Assembly (NCBI GenBank): GCA_021811225.1
Contig: JAJZPJ010000033.1
Span: 1 to 17,770 of the forward strand
Direction of reading: 5' to 3'
Length of the DNA stretch: 17,770 nucleotides
Origin: Pseudomonadota bacterium
GTDB taxonomy: Bacteria > Pseudomonadota > Gammaproteobacteria > Burkholderiales > Rhodocyclaceae
The number at the start of each line of letters is the position of its first letter. The stretch's first letter is position 1. The notes under the pieces are model-generated. The model made no database searches. It was given only the letters and a program-made list of their open reading frames with translations, and was not told where the DNA came from. The translations under genes and the position numbers were made by a program. Shown in pieces: positions 1 through 6,107 of the stretch.

Positions 1-836
1 CCGTCGCCCATCAGGTTGAAGGCCAGCACCGCGAGCAGGATCGCCAGTCCGGGAAAGGTCACCACCCACCACGCGCTGGCGATGAACTCCAGCGCCGAGG
101 CGAGCATCGAGCCCCACTCGGGGGTGGGCGGCTGGGCGCCCAGTCCCAGGAAACCGAGCGCGGCGGCGTCGAGGATGGCGCTGGAAAACCCCAGCGTGGC
201 CTGGACGATCAAGGGGGCGGTGCAATTGGGCAGCACGGTGTCGAACATCAGTCTCAGCGTGCCGGCGCCGGCGATGCGCGAGGCGGCGACGTAGTCGCGG
301 CCCAGTTCGCCGATCACCGAGGCGCGCATCAGGCGCACGTAGTGGGGCACCATCACCACGGCGATGGCGAACATCGCGTTGACCAGGCCCGGGCCGAGGA
401 TGGCCACCACCGCGATGGCCAGGAGCAGCGAGGGCAGCGCCAGCAGGACGTCCATCAGACGCATGATCGCGGTCTCGACCCAGCCGCGCAGAAAGCCCGA
501 GACGAGGCCGAGCACGATGCCGATGGACAGCGACAGCGATACCGCGATCAGGCCGATCGTCAAGGACAGCCTCGCGCCGTATATCAGCCGCGACAGGATG
601 TCGCGACCGACGGCGTCGGTGCCGAGCGGGAAGTTGCGGCTGCCGCCCGCGAGCCAGGCCGGCGGCGAGAGCGCCGCGGAACGGAATTGCTCGATCGGCG
701 AGTGCGGCGCGAAGCAGCCGGGAAACAGCGCCAGCACGACGAGCAGCAGCACCCCGGCGAGGCCGGCCAGCGCGCCGCGATTGCGGCTGAAGTGGTGCCA
801 CAGTTCCGCGAGCGGCGAAGGCGTGGCGGAACTCAT
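1..836 (-). CDS. dppC: Dipeptide ABC transporter permease DppC (partial, 3' end off window)
   Basis: This is the second inner-membrane permease of a DppABC-type peptide importer. I translated 278 codons; the sequence runs off the left edge right after an FNLMGDG segment, so only the last dozen or so residues of a roughly 300-residue DppC are missing. Visible features are an N-terminal membrane segment (about residues 21-41), the family motif LGTDAVGRDILSR (71-83), several further hydrophobic spans, and the cytoplasmic EAA loop (about 178-207, GRDYVAASRIAGAG) that docks on the ATPase. The start ATG at 836 overlaps the dppB stop in an ATGA, indicating translational coupling. The ATPase partners (DppD/DppF) would be expected beyond position 1. 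Family assignment is firm; the exact substrate is inferred from the clear DppA upstream. Confidence 0.93.
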   Translation of the reverse strand, partial: MSSATPSPLAELWHHFSRNRGALAGLAGVLLLVVLALFPGCFAPHSPIEQFRSAALSPPAWLAGGSRNFPLGTDAVGRDILSRLIYGARLSLTIGLIAVSLSLSIGIVLGLVSGFLRGWVETAIMRLMDVLLALPSLLLAIAVVAILGPGLVNAMFAIAVVMVPHYVRLMRASVIGELGRDYVAASRIAGAGTLRLMFDTVLPNCTAPLIVQATLGFSSAILDAAALGFLGLGAQPPTPEWGSMLASALEFIASAWWVVTFPGLAILLAVLAFNLMGD

Positions 837-1843
837 CGGCCGTGGCGGATGCGCGGATTGACGACGCCGTAGAGCAGGTCGACCGCCAGATTGACGCTGA
901 TCACGATGCACGCCGAGATCAGGATGCCGCCTTGCACCACCGGGTAGTCGCGGCGATGGATGGCCTCGACCAGCCACTTGCCGATGCCCGGCCAGGAGAA
1001 GATGGTCTCGGTCAGGATCGCGCCGGTCAGGAGCGTGCCGACCTGCAGGCCGATCACGGTGATCACCGGGATCAGGGCGTTTCTCAGCGCATGCACGCAG
1101 ACCACCGAAAACCAGGACAGGCCCTTGGCCCGCGCCGTGCGCACGTAGTCCTCGCGCAGCACTTCGAGCATCGCCGAGCGCGTCATGCGCGCGATCACCG
1201 CCAGCGGAATGGTGCCCAGCGCGAGCGCGGGCAGGATCAGGTGCGAGAGCGCCGAGCGGAAGGCGCCGGCCTGGCCCGAGCGCCAGGCGTCGATCAGCAT
1301 GAAGCCGGTGGGCGTGGGGAAGTCATAGACGATGGCGATCCGTCCGGACACCGGCGTCCAGCCGAGCTTGACCGAGAACAGCTCGATCAGGAGCAGCGCC
1401 CACCAGAAGATCGGCATCGAGTAGCCGGTCAGCGATGCGCCGATCACCGAATAATCGATGAAGCTGTTGCGTTTGACCGCCGCCAGGATGCCGGCCGGCA
1501 GGCCGAGCAGCAGTGCCAGCAGGATCGCGCACAGGGCGAGCTCCGTGGTCGCCGGAAACAGCGTCAGGAATTCCTTCACTACCGCTTCGTGGGTGTTGAT
1601 CGAGCGGCCGAAGTCGCCGTGCAGCAGGTGCCCCAGATAGTCCAGGTACTGGGTGCTGAGCGGCCGGTCCAGGCCGAGCTGGTGCGCGAGCTGGCGGTAG
1701 CGCTCCGGCGACATGCCGCGTTCGCCCGAGAGCGCCTGGGCGGCATTGCCCGGGATCAGGTGGATCAGCGAGAAGGCCAGCAGGGTGATGCCGAGCAGGG
1801 TCGGGATCACCATGCCGAGGCGCTTCAGGAGGTAGGTCAGCAT
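833..1843 (-). CDS. dppB: Dipeptide ABC transporter permease DppB
   Basis: First permease subunit of the Dpp importer, 336 residues, the usual size for DppB. The N-terminus (MLTYLLKRLGMVIPTLLGIT) is the typical start of the family, with a first membrane span at about 9-30. There follow a periplasmic stretch (about 40-95) and further spans from about residue 100 to the C-terminus. The EAA loop lies near residues 230-260 (EDYVRTARAKGLS, then ALRNALIPV), and the family signature FSWPGIGKWLVEAI near 282-295. It begins 3 nt after the dppA stop and its own stop overlaps the dppC start (ATGA), so dppA-dppB-dppC is one transcription unit. No strong ribosome-binding site is seen ahead of its ATG, in keeping with coupled translation. 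Confidence 0.95.
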   Translation of the reverse strand: MLTYLLKRLGMVIPTLLGITLLAFSLIHLIPGNAAQALSGERGMSPERYRQLAHQLGLDRPLSTQYLDYLGHLLHGDFGRSINTHEAVVKEFLTLFPATTELALCAILLALLLGLPAGILAAVKRNSFIDYSVIGASLTGYSMPIFWWALLLIELFSVKLGWTPVSGRIAIVYDFPTPTGFMLIDAWRSGQAGAFRSALSHLILPALALGTIPLAVIARMTRSAMLEVLREDYVRTARAKGLSWFSVVCVHALRNALIPVITVIGLQVGTLLTGAILTETIFSWPGIGKWLVEAIHRRDYPVVQGGILISACIVISVNLAVDLLYGVVNPRIRHGR

Positions 1844-1846
1844 GAA

Positions 1847-3445
1847 TCAGCGCGCCAGATCGACCCCGTAGAAATTGTGGTGCGCGGTCGCGTCCATGGT
1901 GTAGCCCAGGACCTCCTTGCGCACCGGCGTGAACTCCAGGCTGTGGGCGATGGGGATCAGGGGCATCTGCTGTTTCATGATCGCCTGGGCGCGCTCGTAG
2001 AGCTTGGCGCGCTGCGCCTGGTTGGTGCTTATCTTGGCTGCCTGGATCAGGCGCTCGAAGTCCTTGTTGCACCAGCGCGCGACGTTGCCGCCGCCCTGGA
2101 CCGCGGCGCAGCCGGCCAGTGGCGTGAAGAAATTGTCCGGATCGCCGTTGTCGCCCGACCAGCCGTACATGATCGCCTGCTGCTCGCCGTCCTTGCTGCG
2201 CTTCAGGTACTCGCCCCACTCGTAGGTGACGAGGCGCGCCCTGACGCCGATCCTGGCCCAGTCGGCCTGGATCAGTTCGGCCATGCGCTTGCCGTCGGGA
2301 TTGTAGGGGCGGGATACCGGCAGATACCACAGGTCGATGGCGAAACCCTGGGGCAGCCCCGCCTTGACGAGCAGCGCCCGGGCTCTGGCCGGATCGTAGG
2401 GGGTATCCTCGACCTGGTGGTTGTAGGACCAGAGGGTCGGCGGGATCAGATTCTTCGCCGCCTGGGCGTTGCCCTGGTAGATCAGCTTCAGGATCGAGCC
2501 CTTGTCGATCGCCAGCGCCAGGGCTCGCCGCACCCGCAACCGGTCGAGCGGCTTCTTCTCGACGTTGAGGGCGATGTAGCCGATGTTCAGGCCTGCCTTC
2601 GAATAGACCACGATGTTGGGATCCTTCTTCATCGCTGCGATGTCGGCGGGATTGGGATAGGCCATCACCTGGCATTCGCCGGTCTTCAGCTTGGCGTAGC
2701 GCACCGCAGCATCGGGCGTGATGGCGAAGATCAAATGATCGATCTTGGCCCGGCCGCGCCAGTACTGGTCGAAGGCCTGGTAACGGATCACCGCGTCTTT
2801 CTGGTAGGAGACCAGTTGGAACGGCCCGGTGCCGATCACCTTTTCGTCGGCGATCCCGGGCGTGCCGCGGGCTTGCATCTTGCCGTAGTACTCGGCCGAA
2901 TCGATCGAGGCGAAGTCCATCGCCAGGTCGGCGAGAAACGGCGCCTCGGGGTGGCGCAGCGTGAAGCGCACCGTGTACGGGTCGAGCTTTTCGATCCTGG
3001 CGACGATCTGGTCCATGCCCATGTCTTGCCAGTAGGCGAAGGTCTGACCGGCGCTCAATCGGTGCAAGGGCTGCTTCGGGTCCATCTGGCGCAGGAAGGT
3101 GAACAATACGTCGTCGGCGTCGAAATCCCGGCTCGGGGTAAACAGCGCATTGCTCTGGAACTTGACCCCGTGGCGCAAATGAAACGTATAGACGAGGCCG
3201 TTCTTCGATACTTCCCAGGATTGCGCCAGAGAGGGCACCACCTGGGTGGTGCCGGGTGCGAAGGCGACCAGGCGGTCGAAGATCGGCACCGAGGAAGCGT
3301 CGTAGGTGGTGCCGGTGCTGAAAAAGGCCGGATTGAATCCCTCCGGGCTGCCCTCCGAGCAATAGACGAGGGTTTTAGAGGCGGAGGCGGTCCCGGCAAA
3401 TACGGTCAGCAATGCGACGAGACCGAGCTTGAAAATTGCGCTCAT
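1847..3445 (-). CDS. dppA: Periplasmic dipeptide-binding protein DppA
   Basis: Periplasmic solute-binding protein (family 5) feeding the DppBC permease; E. coli DppA binds dipeptides and also delivers heme and 5-aminolevulinate. I chose the ATG at 3445 (532 residues): it has GGAG seven bases upstream and gives a clean signal peptide (residues 1-22, ending ASA), whereas an in-frame start 13 codons earlier adds a charged non-signal stretch. The mature start KTLVYCSEGSPEGFNP is diagnostic of DppA. Four cysteines (C29, C258, C446, C459) are spaced like the two disulfide pairs of E. coli DppA. The ligand-contact segments SRPYN (R379) and GDNGDPDNFF (431-440) are present, so true peptide binding is expected. 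The gene is divergent from tonB. Confidence 0.95.
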   Translation of the reverse strand: MSAIFKLGLVALLTVFAGTASASKTLVYCSEGSPEGFNPAFFSTGTTYDASSVPIFDRLVAFAPGTTQVVPSLAQSWEVSKNGLVYTFHLRHGVKFQSNALFTPSRDFDADDVLFTFLRQMDPKQPLHRLSAGQTFAYWQDMGMDQIVARIEKLDPYTVRFTLRHPEAPFLADLAMDFASIDSAEYYGKMQARGTPGIADEKVIGTGPFQLVSYQKDAVIRYQAFDQYWRGRAKIDHLIFAITPDAAVRYAKLKTGECQVMAYPNPADIAAMKKDPNIVVYSKAGLNIGYIALNVEKKPLDRLRVRRALALAIDKGSILKLIYQGNAQAAKNLIPPTLWSYNHQVEDTPYDPARARALLVKAGLPQGFAIDLWYLPVSRPYNPDGKRMAELIQADWARIGVRARLVTYEWGEYLKRSKDGEQQAIMYGWSGDNGDPDNFFTPLAGCAAVQGGGNVARWCNKDFERLIQAAKISTNQAQRAKLYERAQAIMKQQMPLIPIAHSLEFTPVRKEVLGYTMDATAHHNFYGVDLAR

Positions 3446-3452
3446 CGTGAGG

Positions 3453-3456
3453 CTCC
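3453..3456 (-). promoter_or_regulatory. Ribosome-binding site deciding the dppA start
   Basis: Read on the minus strand this is GGAG with a 7-base spacer to the ATG at 3445. It supports the shorter dppA start that gives a standard signal peptide. Confidence 0.6.
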
Positions 3457-3490
3457 GGTTGTTCTGCTGCGCGCGCTGGCGCAAGCCGGC

Positions 3491-3519
3491 ATGTTAGCGA
3501 CTGCGATGGCGTTTAACAA
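3491..3519 (-). promoter_or_regulatory. Candidate sigma-70 promoter of dppABC
   Basis: On the minus strand a TTGTTA box (3519-3514) is separated by exactly 17 bases from TAACAT (3496-3491). Each matches the -35/-10 consensus at four of six positions. Transcription would begin near 3484, giving a leader of about 40 bases before the dppA ATG. The boxes were picked by eye. They are the best-spaced pair in the 222-bp divergent region, which otherwise holds the repeat and G tract described separately. Confidence 0.4.
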
Positions 3520-3542
3520 TTTCTGATTGCAAGCGACAGACG

Positions 3543-3554
3543 GGGAAGTTTCCC
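3543..3554. promoter_or_regulatory. Inverted repeat, candidate operator between dppA and tonB
   Basis: A 12-bp palindrome with arms GGGAA and TTCCC around a GT centre, lying between the two divergent start regions. It shares the pattern GGGRA-N2-TYCCC, and the 8-mer GGGGAAGT in opposite orientation, with the palindrome at 14795-14806 in the other divergent region. Its centre is about 64 bases upstream of the predicted dppA start of transcription. MalT-family regulators bind G-rich GGGGA-type boxes, so the LAL regulator at 14847 is a possible ligand-responsive binder; this is inference. Confidence 0.35.
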
Positions 3555-3565
3555 GGGGGGGGGGG
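3555..3565. repeat. Homopolymer tract of 11 G
   Basis: Eleven consecutive G residues directly abut the inverted repeat at 3543-3554. They end 21 bases before the putative tonB -10 box, so the tract occupies the space between a possible activator site and the promoter. Such tracts are prone to slipped-strand length change. They are also prone to sequencing error, so the exact length should be treated with caution. Confidence 0.75.
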
Positions 3566-3586
3566 CTAATCCAGCCGGGATGTTGT

Positions 3587-3592
3587 GGTAAT
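3587..3592 (+). promoter_or_regulatory. Possible -10 box of the tonB operon
   Basis: GGTAAT matches four of six consensus -10 positions, followed by a CTTTGCGCC start-like stretch. No credible -35 box lies 16-18 bases upstream, where the end of the G tract sits, so an activator would probably be needed. The resulting leader to the tonB ATG would be about 70 bases. Weak, eye-based call. Confidence 0.25.
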
Positions 3593-3667
3593 CTTTGCGC
3601 CGCTCTAGTACGGCACCGCCCCGTTCTCGCTTAGAGCATTTCCAGCGCTATTTGCAAGAGGAGACCG

Positions 3668-4297
3668 ATGAGTTACGCGCAACCGGCAGACTCCGGAAGA
3701 AGGGCGACCGGGCTCGTCGTCGTCTTGCTGTTCCACGCATTGCTGGTCTATGCCCTGGTCAATGGCCTGGCGCGCAAGATCGTCGATGTGGTGCACCAAC
3801 CGCTGGAAACCAAGATCATCGAGGAGGTCAAGCCGCCGCCGCCGGACAAACCGCCGCCGCCGCCGCCGCCTCGTCTCGCCGCCCCGCCGCCGCCCTATAT
3901 TCCCCTGCCGGAGGTGCAGGTGCAGCCGCCGCCGGTGGCGCCCCAGAACACGATTTCCGCGGTGACCCACACCAAGCCCACCGGTCCGGTACCGACGATG
4001 GTCCGGCGTGCGCCGGTGCGTACCACCGCCGCGGTGGTCGATGCCAGGAACTGCGAGAAACCGCAATATCCGCCGGCGTCGCTGCGCGATGAGGAGACCG
4101 GCGTGGTCAGGTTGGCCTTCCTGATCGATGTCGACGGCAAGGTGTTGCAGAGCAAGATCGAGCGCTCGACCGGCTATCGCCGTCTCGACGAGGCGGCCAG
4201 AAGGGCGCTCGCGCTGTGCAAGTTCAAGCCGGCCACGGTCGATGGCAAGCCCGAGAAGTCCTGGGCGCGCATCGAGTACGAATGGAAGATCGAGTGA
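3668..4297 (+). CDS. tonB: TonB energy-transducing protein
   Basis: Periplasm-spanning protein that passes proton-motive energy from ExbB/ExbD to TonB-dependent outer-membrane receptors. It has 209 residues in the canonical order. A short cytoplasmic tail is followed by a single membrane anchor (about 15-34) containing the conserved intramembrane histidine (H23). Next comes a proline-rich spacer (about 54-90, with EEVKPPPP and long proline runs), then a C-terminal TonB domain (about 122-209, with QYPP, GVVRLAFLIDVDGKV and KFKPA motifs). Two cysteines in that domain, C129 and C184, could form a disulfide. A strong AGAGGAGA ribosome-binding site precedes the ATG. It heads a five-gene plus-strand operon and is divergent from dppA. 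No TonB-dependent receptor is present in the window, so its partner is unknown. Confidence 0.93.
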   Translation: MSYAQPADSGRRATGLVVVLLFHALLVYALVNGLARKIVDVVHQPLETKIIEEVKPPPPDKPPPPPPPRLAAPPPPYIPLPEVQVQPPPVAPQNTISAVTHTKPTGPVPTMVRRAPVRTTAAVVDARNCEKPQYPPASLRDEETGVVRLAFLIDVDGKVLQSKIERSTGYRRLDEAARRALALCKFKPATVDGKPEKSWARIEYEWKIE

Positions 4298-4353
4298 GAG
4301 GCTTGCCCTCGCTGCTTACAGTTGCCCCCGATAATTTTTAGGATGATCACACC

Positions 4354-5217
4354 ATGAGTTTCAAGCTAAGGGCCGGCGCCATTTTTGCCACGCTGATGTG
4401 CACCTTGACGATTTCCGCGGCATTGCCCACCGCCACCTGGGCGCAGGCGGCGCCCGCGTCGCCGGCGCTGCCTGCGAGTTCCGCCGTGGTCAGCCCGGTG
4501 ACCGCGCCGCAGCCGCCGGAGGCATTGCCCGCGACCGAGTCGGTGAAGAATCCCTACGGCCTCGATTCGCTGTGGAAGCAGGGTGACTTCGTCGCCCGCG
4601 GCACGCTCCTGATCCTGGTCATCATGTCGATGGGCACCTGGTACATCGGCGTGATGAAGGCGCTGGAGCAGAGCAAGCTCTTGAAGCAGGCCGACGAGGC
4701 GCGCAAGAAATTCTGGCAGGCGGGCACGATCCAGGACGGCGTGCTGACCCTGCACGAAGACAGCGCCTTCCGCTACATCGCGGAAGAGGGCAGCAATGCC
4801 AGCGAGCATCACGAGAGCTCGATGCTGGAGCAGATCGATTTCAACAGCTGGGTCGGCATGTCGATCCAGCGCGCGGTCGAGACCATCGGCAATCGTCTGC
4901 AAAACGGCCTGGCCTTTCTCGCCACGGTGGGCTCGACCGCGCCCTTCGTCGGCCTGTTCGGCACGGTGTGGGGCATCTACCATGCGCTGACCGCGATCGG
5001 CATCGCCGGGCAGGCGTCGATCGACAAGGTCGCCGGCCCGGTCGGCGAGTCGCTGATCATGACCGCGATGGGTCTGGCCGTGGCGGTGCCTGCGGTGCTC
5101 GGCTACAACTGGCTGGTGCGGCGTAACAAGGTGGCCATGGAGAACGTCCGCAACTTCAGCGGCCAGCTGCACATGGTCCTGCTCTCGCGCGGCCGCACTC
5201 AATCCAAGGGCGCCTGA
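4354..5217 (+). CDS. exbB: ExbB-type proton channel subunit (MotA/TolQ/ExbB family)
   Basis: Inner-membrane scaffold of the TonB motor, 287 residues. It has an N-terminal signal-like segment ending TWA-QAA (about residue 30) and an Ala/Pro-rich periplasmic linker (31-65). Membrane span 1 is at about 80-100, followed by a large cytoplasmic loop (about 105-180). Spans 2 (about 186-208) and 3 (about 231-254) follow. The family hallmark TVGSTAPFVGLFGTVWGI lies at 191-208 and GPVGESLIMTAMGLAVAVPA at 228-247. The signal-bearing, extended N-terminus is common in ExbB of multi-ExbD clusters and distinguishes it from the shorter E. coli ExbB. An AGGA box lies 10 bases before the start. It follows tonB after 56 bases, and exbD1 begins one base after its stop. 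Confidence 0.94.
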   Translation: MSFKLRAGAIFATLMCTLTISAALPTATWAQAAPASPALPASSAVVSPVTAPQPPEALPATESVKNPYGLDSLWKQGDFVARGTLLILVIMSMGTWYIGVMKALEQSKLLKQADEARKKFWQAGTIQDGVLTLHEDSAFRYIAEEGSNASEHHESSMLEQIDFNSWVGMSIQRAVETIGNRLQNGLAFLATVGSTAPFVGLFGTVWGIYHALTAIGIAGQASIDKVAGPVGESLIMTAMGLAVAVPAVLGYNWLVRRNKVAMENVRNFSGQLHMVLLSRGRTQSKGA

Positions 5218-5218
5218 G

Positions 5219-5647
5219 ATGAGTTTCGCGTTTGCCCAGGAGGATGCGGAGGACGAGGTCGTCTCGGCGATCAACACCACGCCGCTGGTAGACGTGATGC
5301 TGGTACTGCTGATCATCTTCCTGATCACCATTCCGGTGGTGGTCAACACGGTGCCGGTGCAGTTGCCGAAGGAGCGGAACCAGCCGACCGTGACCAAGCC
5401 TGAGAACATCGTGTTGGCCATCACCAAGGACGGGGACATTTTCTGGAATCAGGTCCTGGTGCCGGATGCGCCGACCTTGCTGGCCAGATTGAAGGCGGCG
5501 GCGGTCAAGGTGCCGCAGCCGGAGGTCCATATCCGCGGCGACCGCAACGCCCGCTACGAGTTCATCGGCAAGGTGGTTTTCGCTTGCCAGCGCGCCGGCA
5601 TCGAGAAGGTCGGCTTCATCACCGAGCCGCCGGCACGCGGCGGCTGA
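5219..5647 (+). CDS. exbD: ExbD biopolymer transport protein, first copy
   Basis: Single-pass inner-membrane protein that partners ExbB in the proton-driven TonB motor, 142 residues, standard size. A short cytoplasmic N-terminus leads into INTTPLVDVMLVLLIIF, with the catalytic membrane aspartate at D25, the same index as the essential Asp25 of E. coli ExbD. The span is about 23-44, followed by a periplasmic domain with ITKDGDIFWNQ and VHIRGDRNARYEFIGKVV segments typical of the family. It begins one base after the exbB stop, with AAGG within ExbB's last codons as a possible ribosome-binding site, so translation is likely coupled. A second, related exbD follows immediately. Confidence 0.94.
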   Translation: MSFAFAQEDAEDEVVSAINTTPLVDVMLVLLIIFLITIPVVVNTVPVQLPKERNQPTVTKPENIVLAITKDGDIFWNQVLVPDAPTLLARLKAAAVKVPQPEVHIRGDRNARYEFIGKVVFACQRAGIEKVGFITEPPARGG

Positions 5648-5658
5648 GGGAGATAAGC

Positions 5659-6090
5659 ATGGCTATGAATATCGGCAGCGCCAGCAGCTCGGGCGAACCG
5701 GAAGTGATGGTGGACATCAACACCACGCCCTTGATCGACGTGATGCTGGTGCTCCTGATCATGCTGATCATCACCATTCCGATCCAGACCCACGCGGTGA
5801 AGCTCAACATGCCCACCGCCAACCAGCAGCAGTCCTCGGTGCCGCCGCAGGTGGTGGCCATCGACATCGACTTCGACGGCACCATCCTGTGGAACGGCCA
5901 GGTGGTGAACGGCCGCAACGATCTCAAGGCGCGGCTGCGCGGAATTGCGGCGATGGCCGACCAGCCGGAGCTGCATCTGCGTCCGAACAAACTGGTCAAG
6001 TACAAGGTGGTGGCGATGGTCATGGCCGAGGCGCAGCGCCTGGGCGTGACCAAGATCGGTCTGGTCGGCAACGAGCAGTTCATCAATTGA
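5659..6090 (+). CDS. exbD2: ExbD biopolymer transport protein, second copy
   Basis: A second ExbD-family protein (143 residues) in the same operon. I chose the ATG at 5659, preceded by GGGAG and matching the length of exbD1; reading further upstream would only overlap exbD1. The membrane segment INTTPLIDVMLVLLIMLIIT keeps the proton-carrying aspartate (D27). The periplasmic part diverges from ExbD1 (QSSVPPQVVAIDIDFDGTILWNG; ELHLRPNKLVKYKVV). Tandem ExbD copies are known in TonB clusters of, for example, Xanthomonas, where the second copy can be receptor-specific. Whether the two here form mixed motors or serve different receptors cannot be told from sequence. Confidence 0.93.
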   Translation: MAMNIGSASSSGEPEVMVDINTTPLIDVMLVLLIMLIITIPIQTHAVKLNMPTANQQQSSVPPQVVAIDIDFDGTILWNGQVVNGRNDLKARLRGIAAMADQPELHLRPNKLVKYKVVAMVMAEAQRLGVTKIGLVGNEQFIN

Positions 6091-6107
6091 AGAATAAGGC
6101 TGGGAAG

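Noticed and set aside
3446..3484. Upstream-extended dppA start at 3484.
   Set aside because: It adds a polar charged segment before the signal peptide, while the 3445 start has a well-spaced GGAG; the predicted transcription start also falls near 3484.
842..3526. Very long open frame on the plus strand across dppB and dppA.
   Set aside because: It is the antisense shadow of clear dppB/dppA genes, with Arg/Asp/Gln/His-rich composition typical of noncoding frames in GC-rich DNA.
3838..3895. CCG-rich run in tonB as a tandem repeat or slippage tract.
   Set aside because: It encodes the expected proline-rich spacer of TonB and the codons are interrupted, so no special repeat function needs to be invoked.
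4298..4312. Small GAGG/CCTC hairpin after tonB as a terminator.
   Set aside because: Only four base pairs and no T tract directly after; it lies inside an evident operon.
4330..4335. GATAAT as a separate promoter for exbB.
   Set aside because: Transcription would start near 4342, removing the only AGGA ribosome-binding site (4340-4343) of exbB, and no -35 box lies at proper spacing; co-transcription with tonB is more likely.
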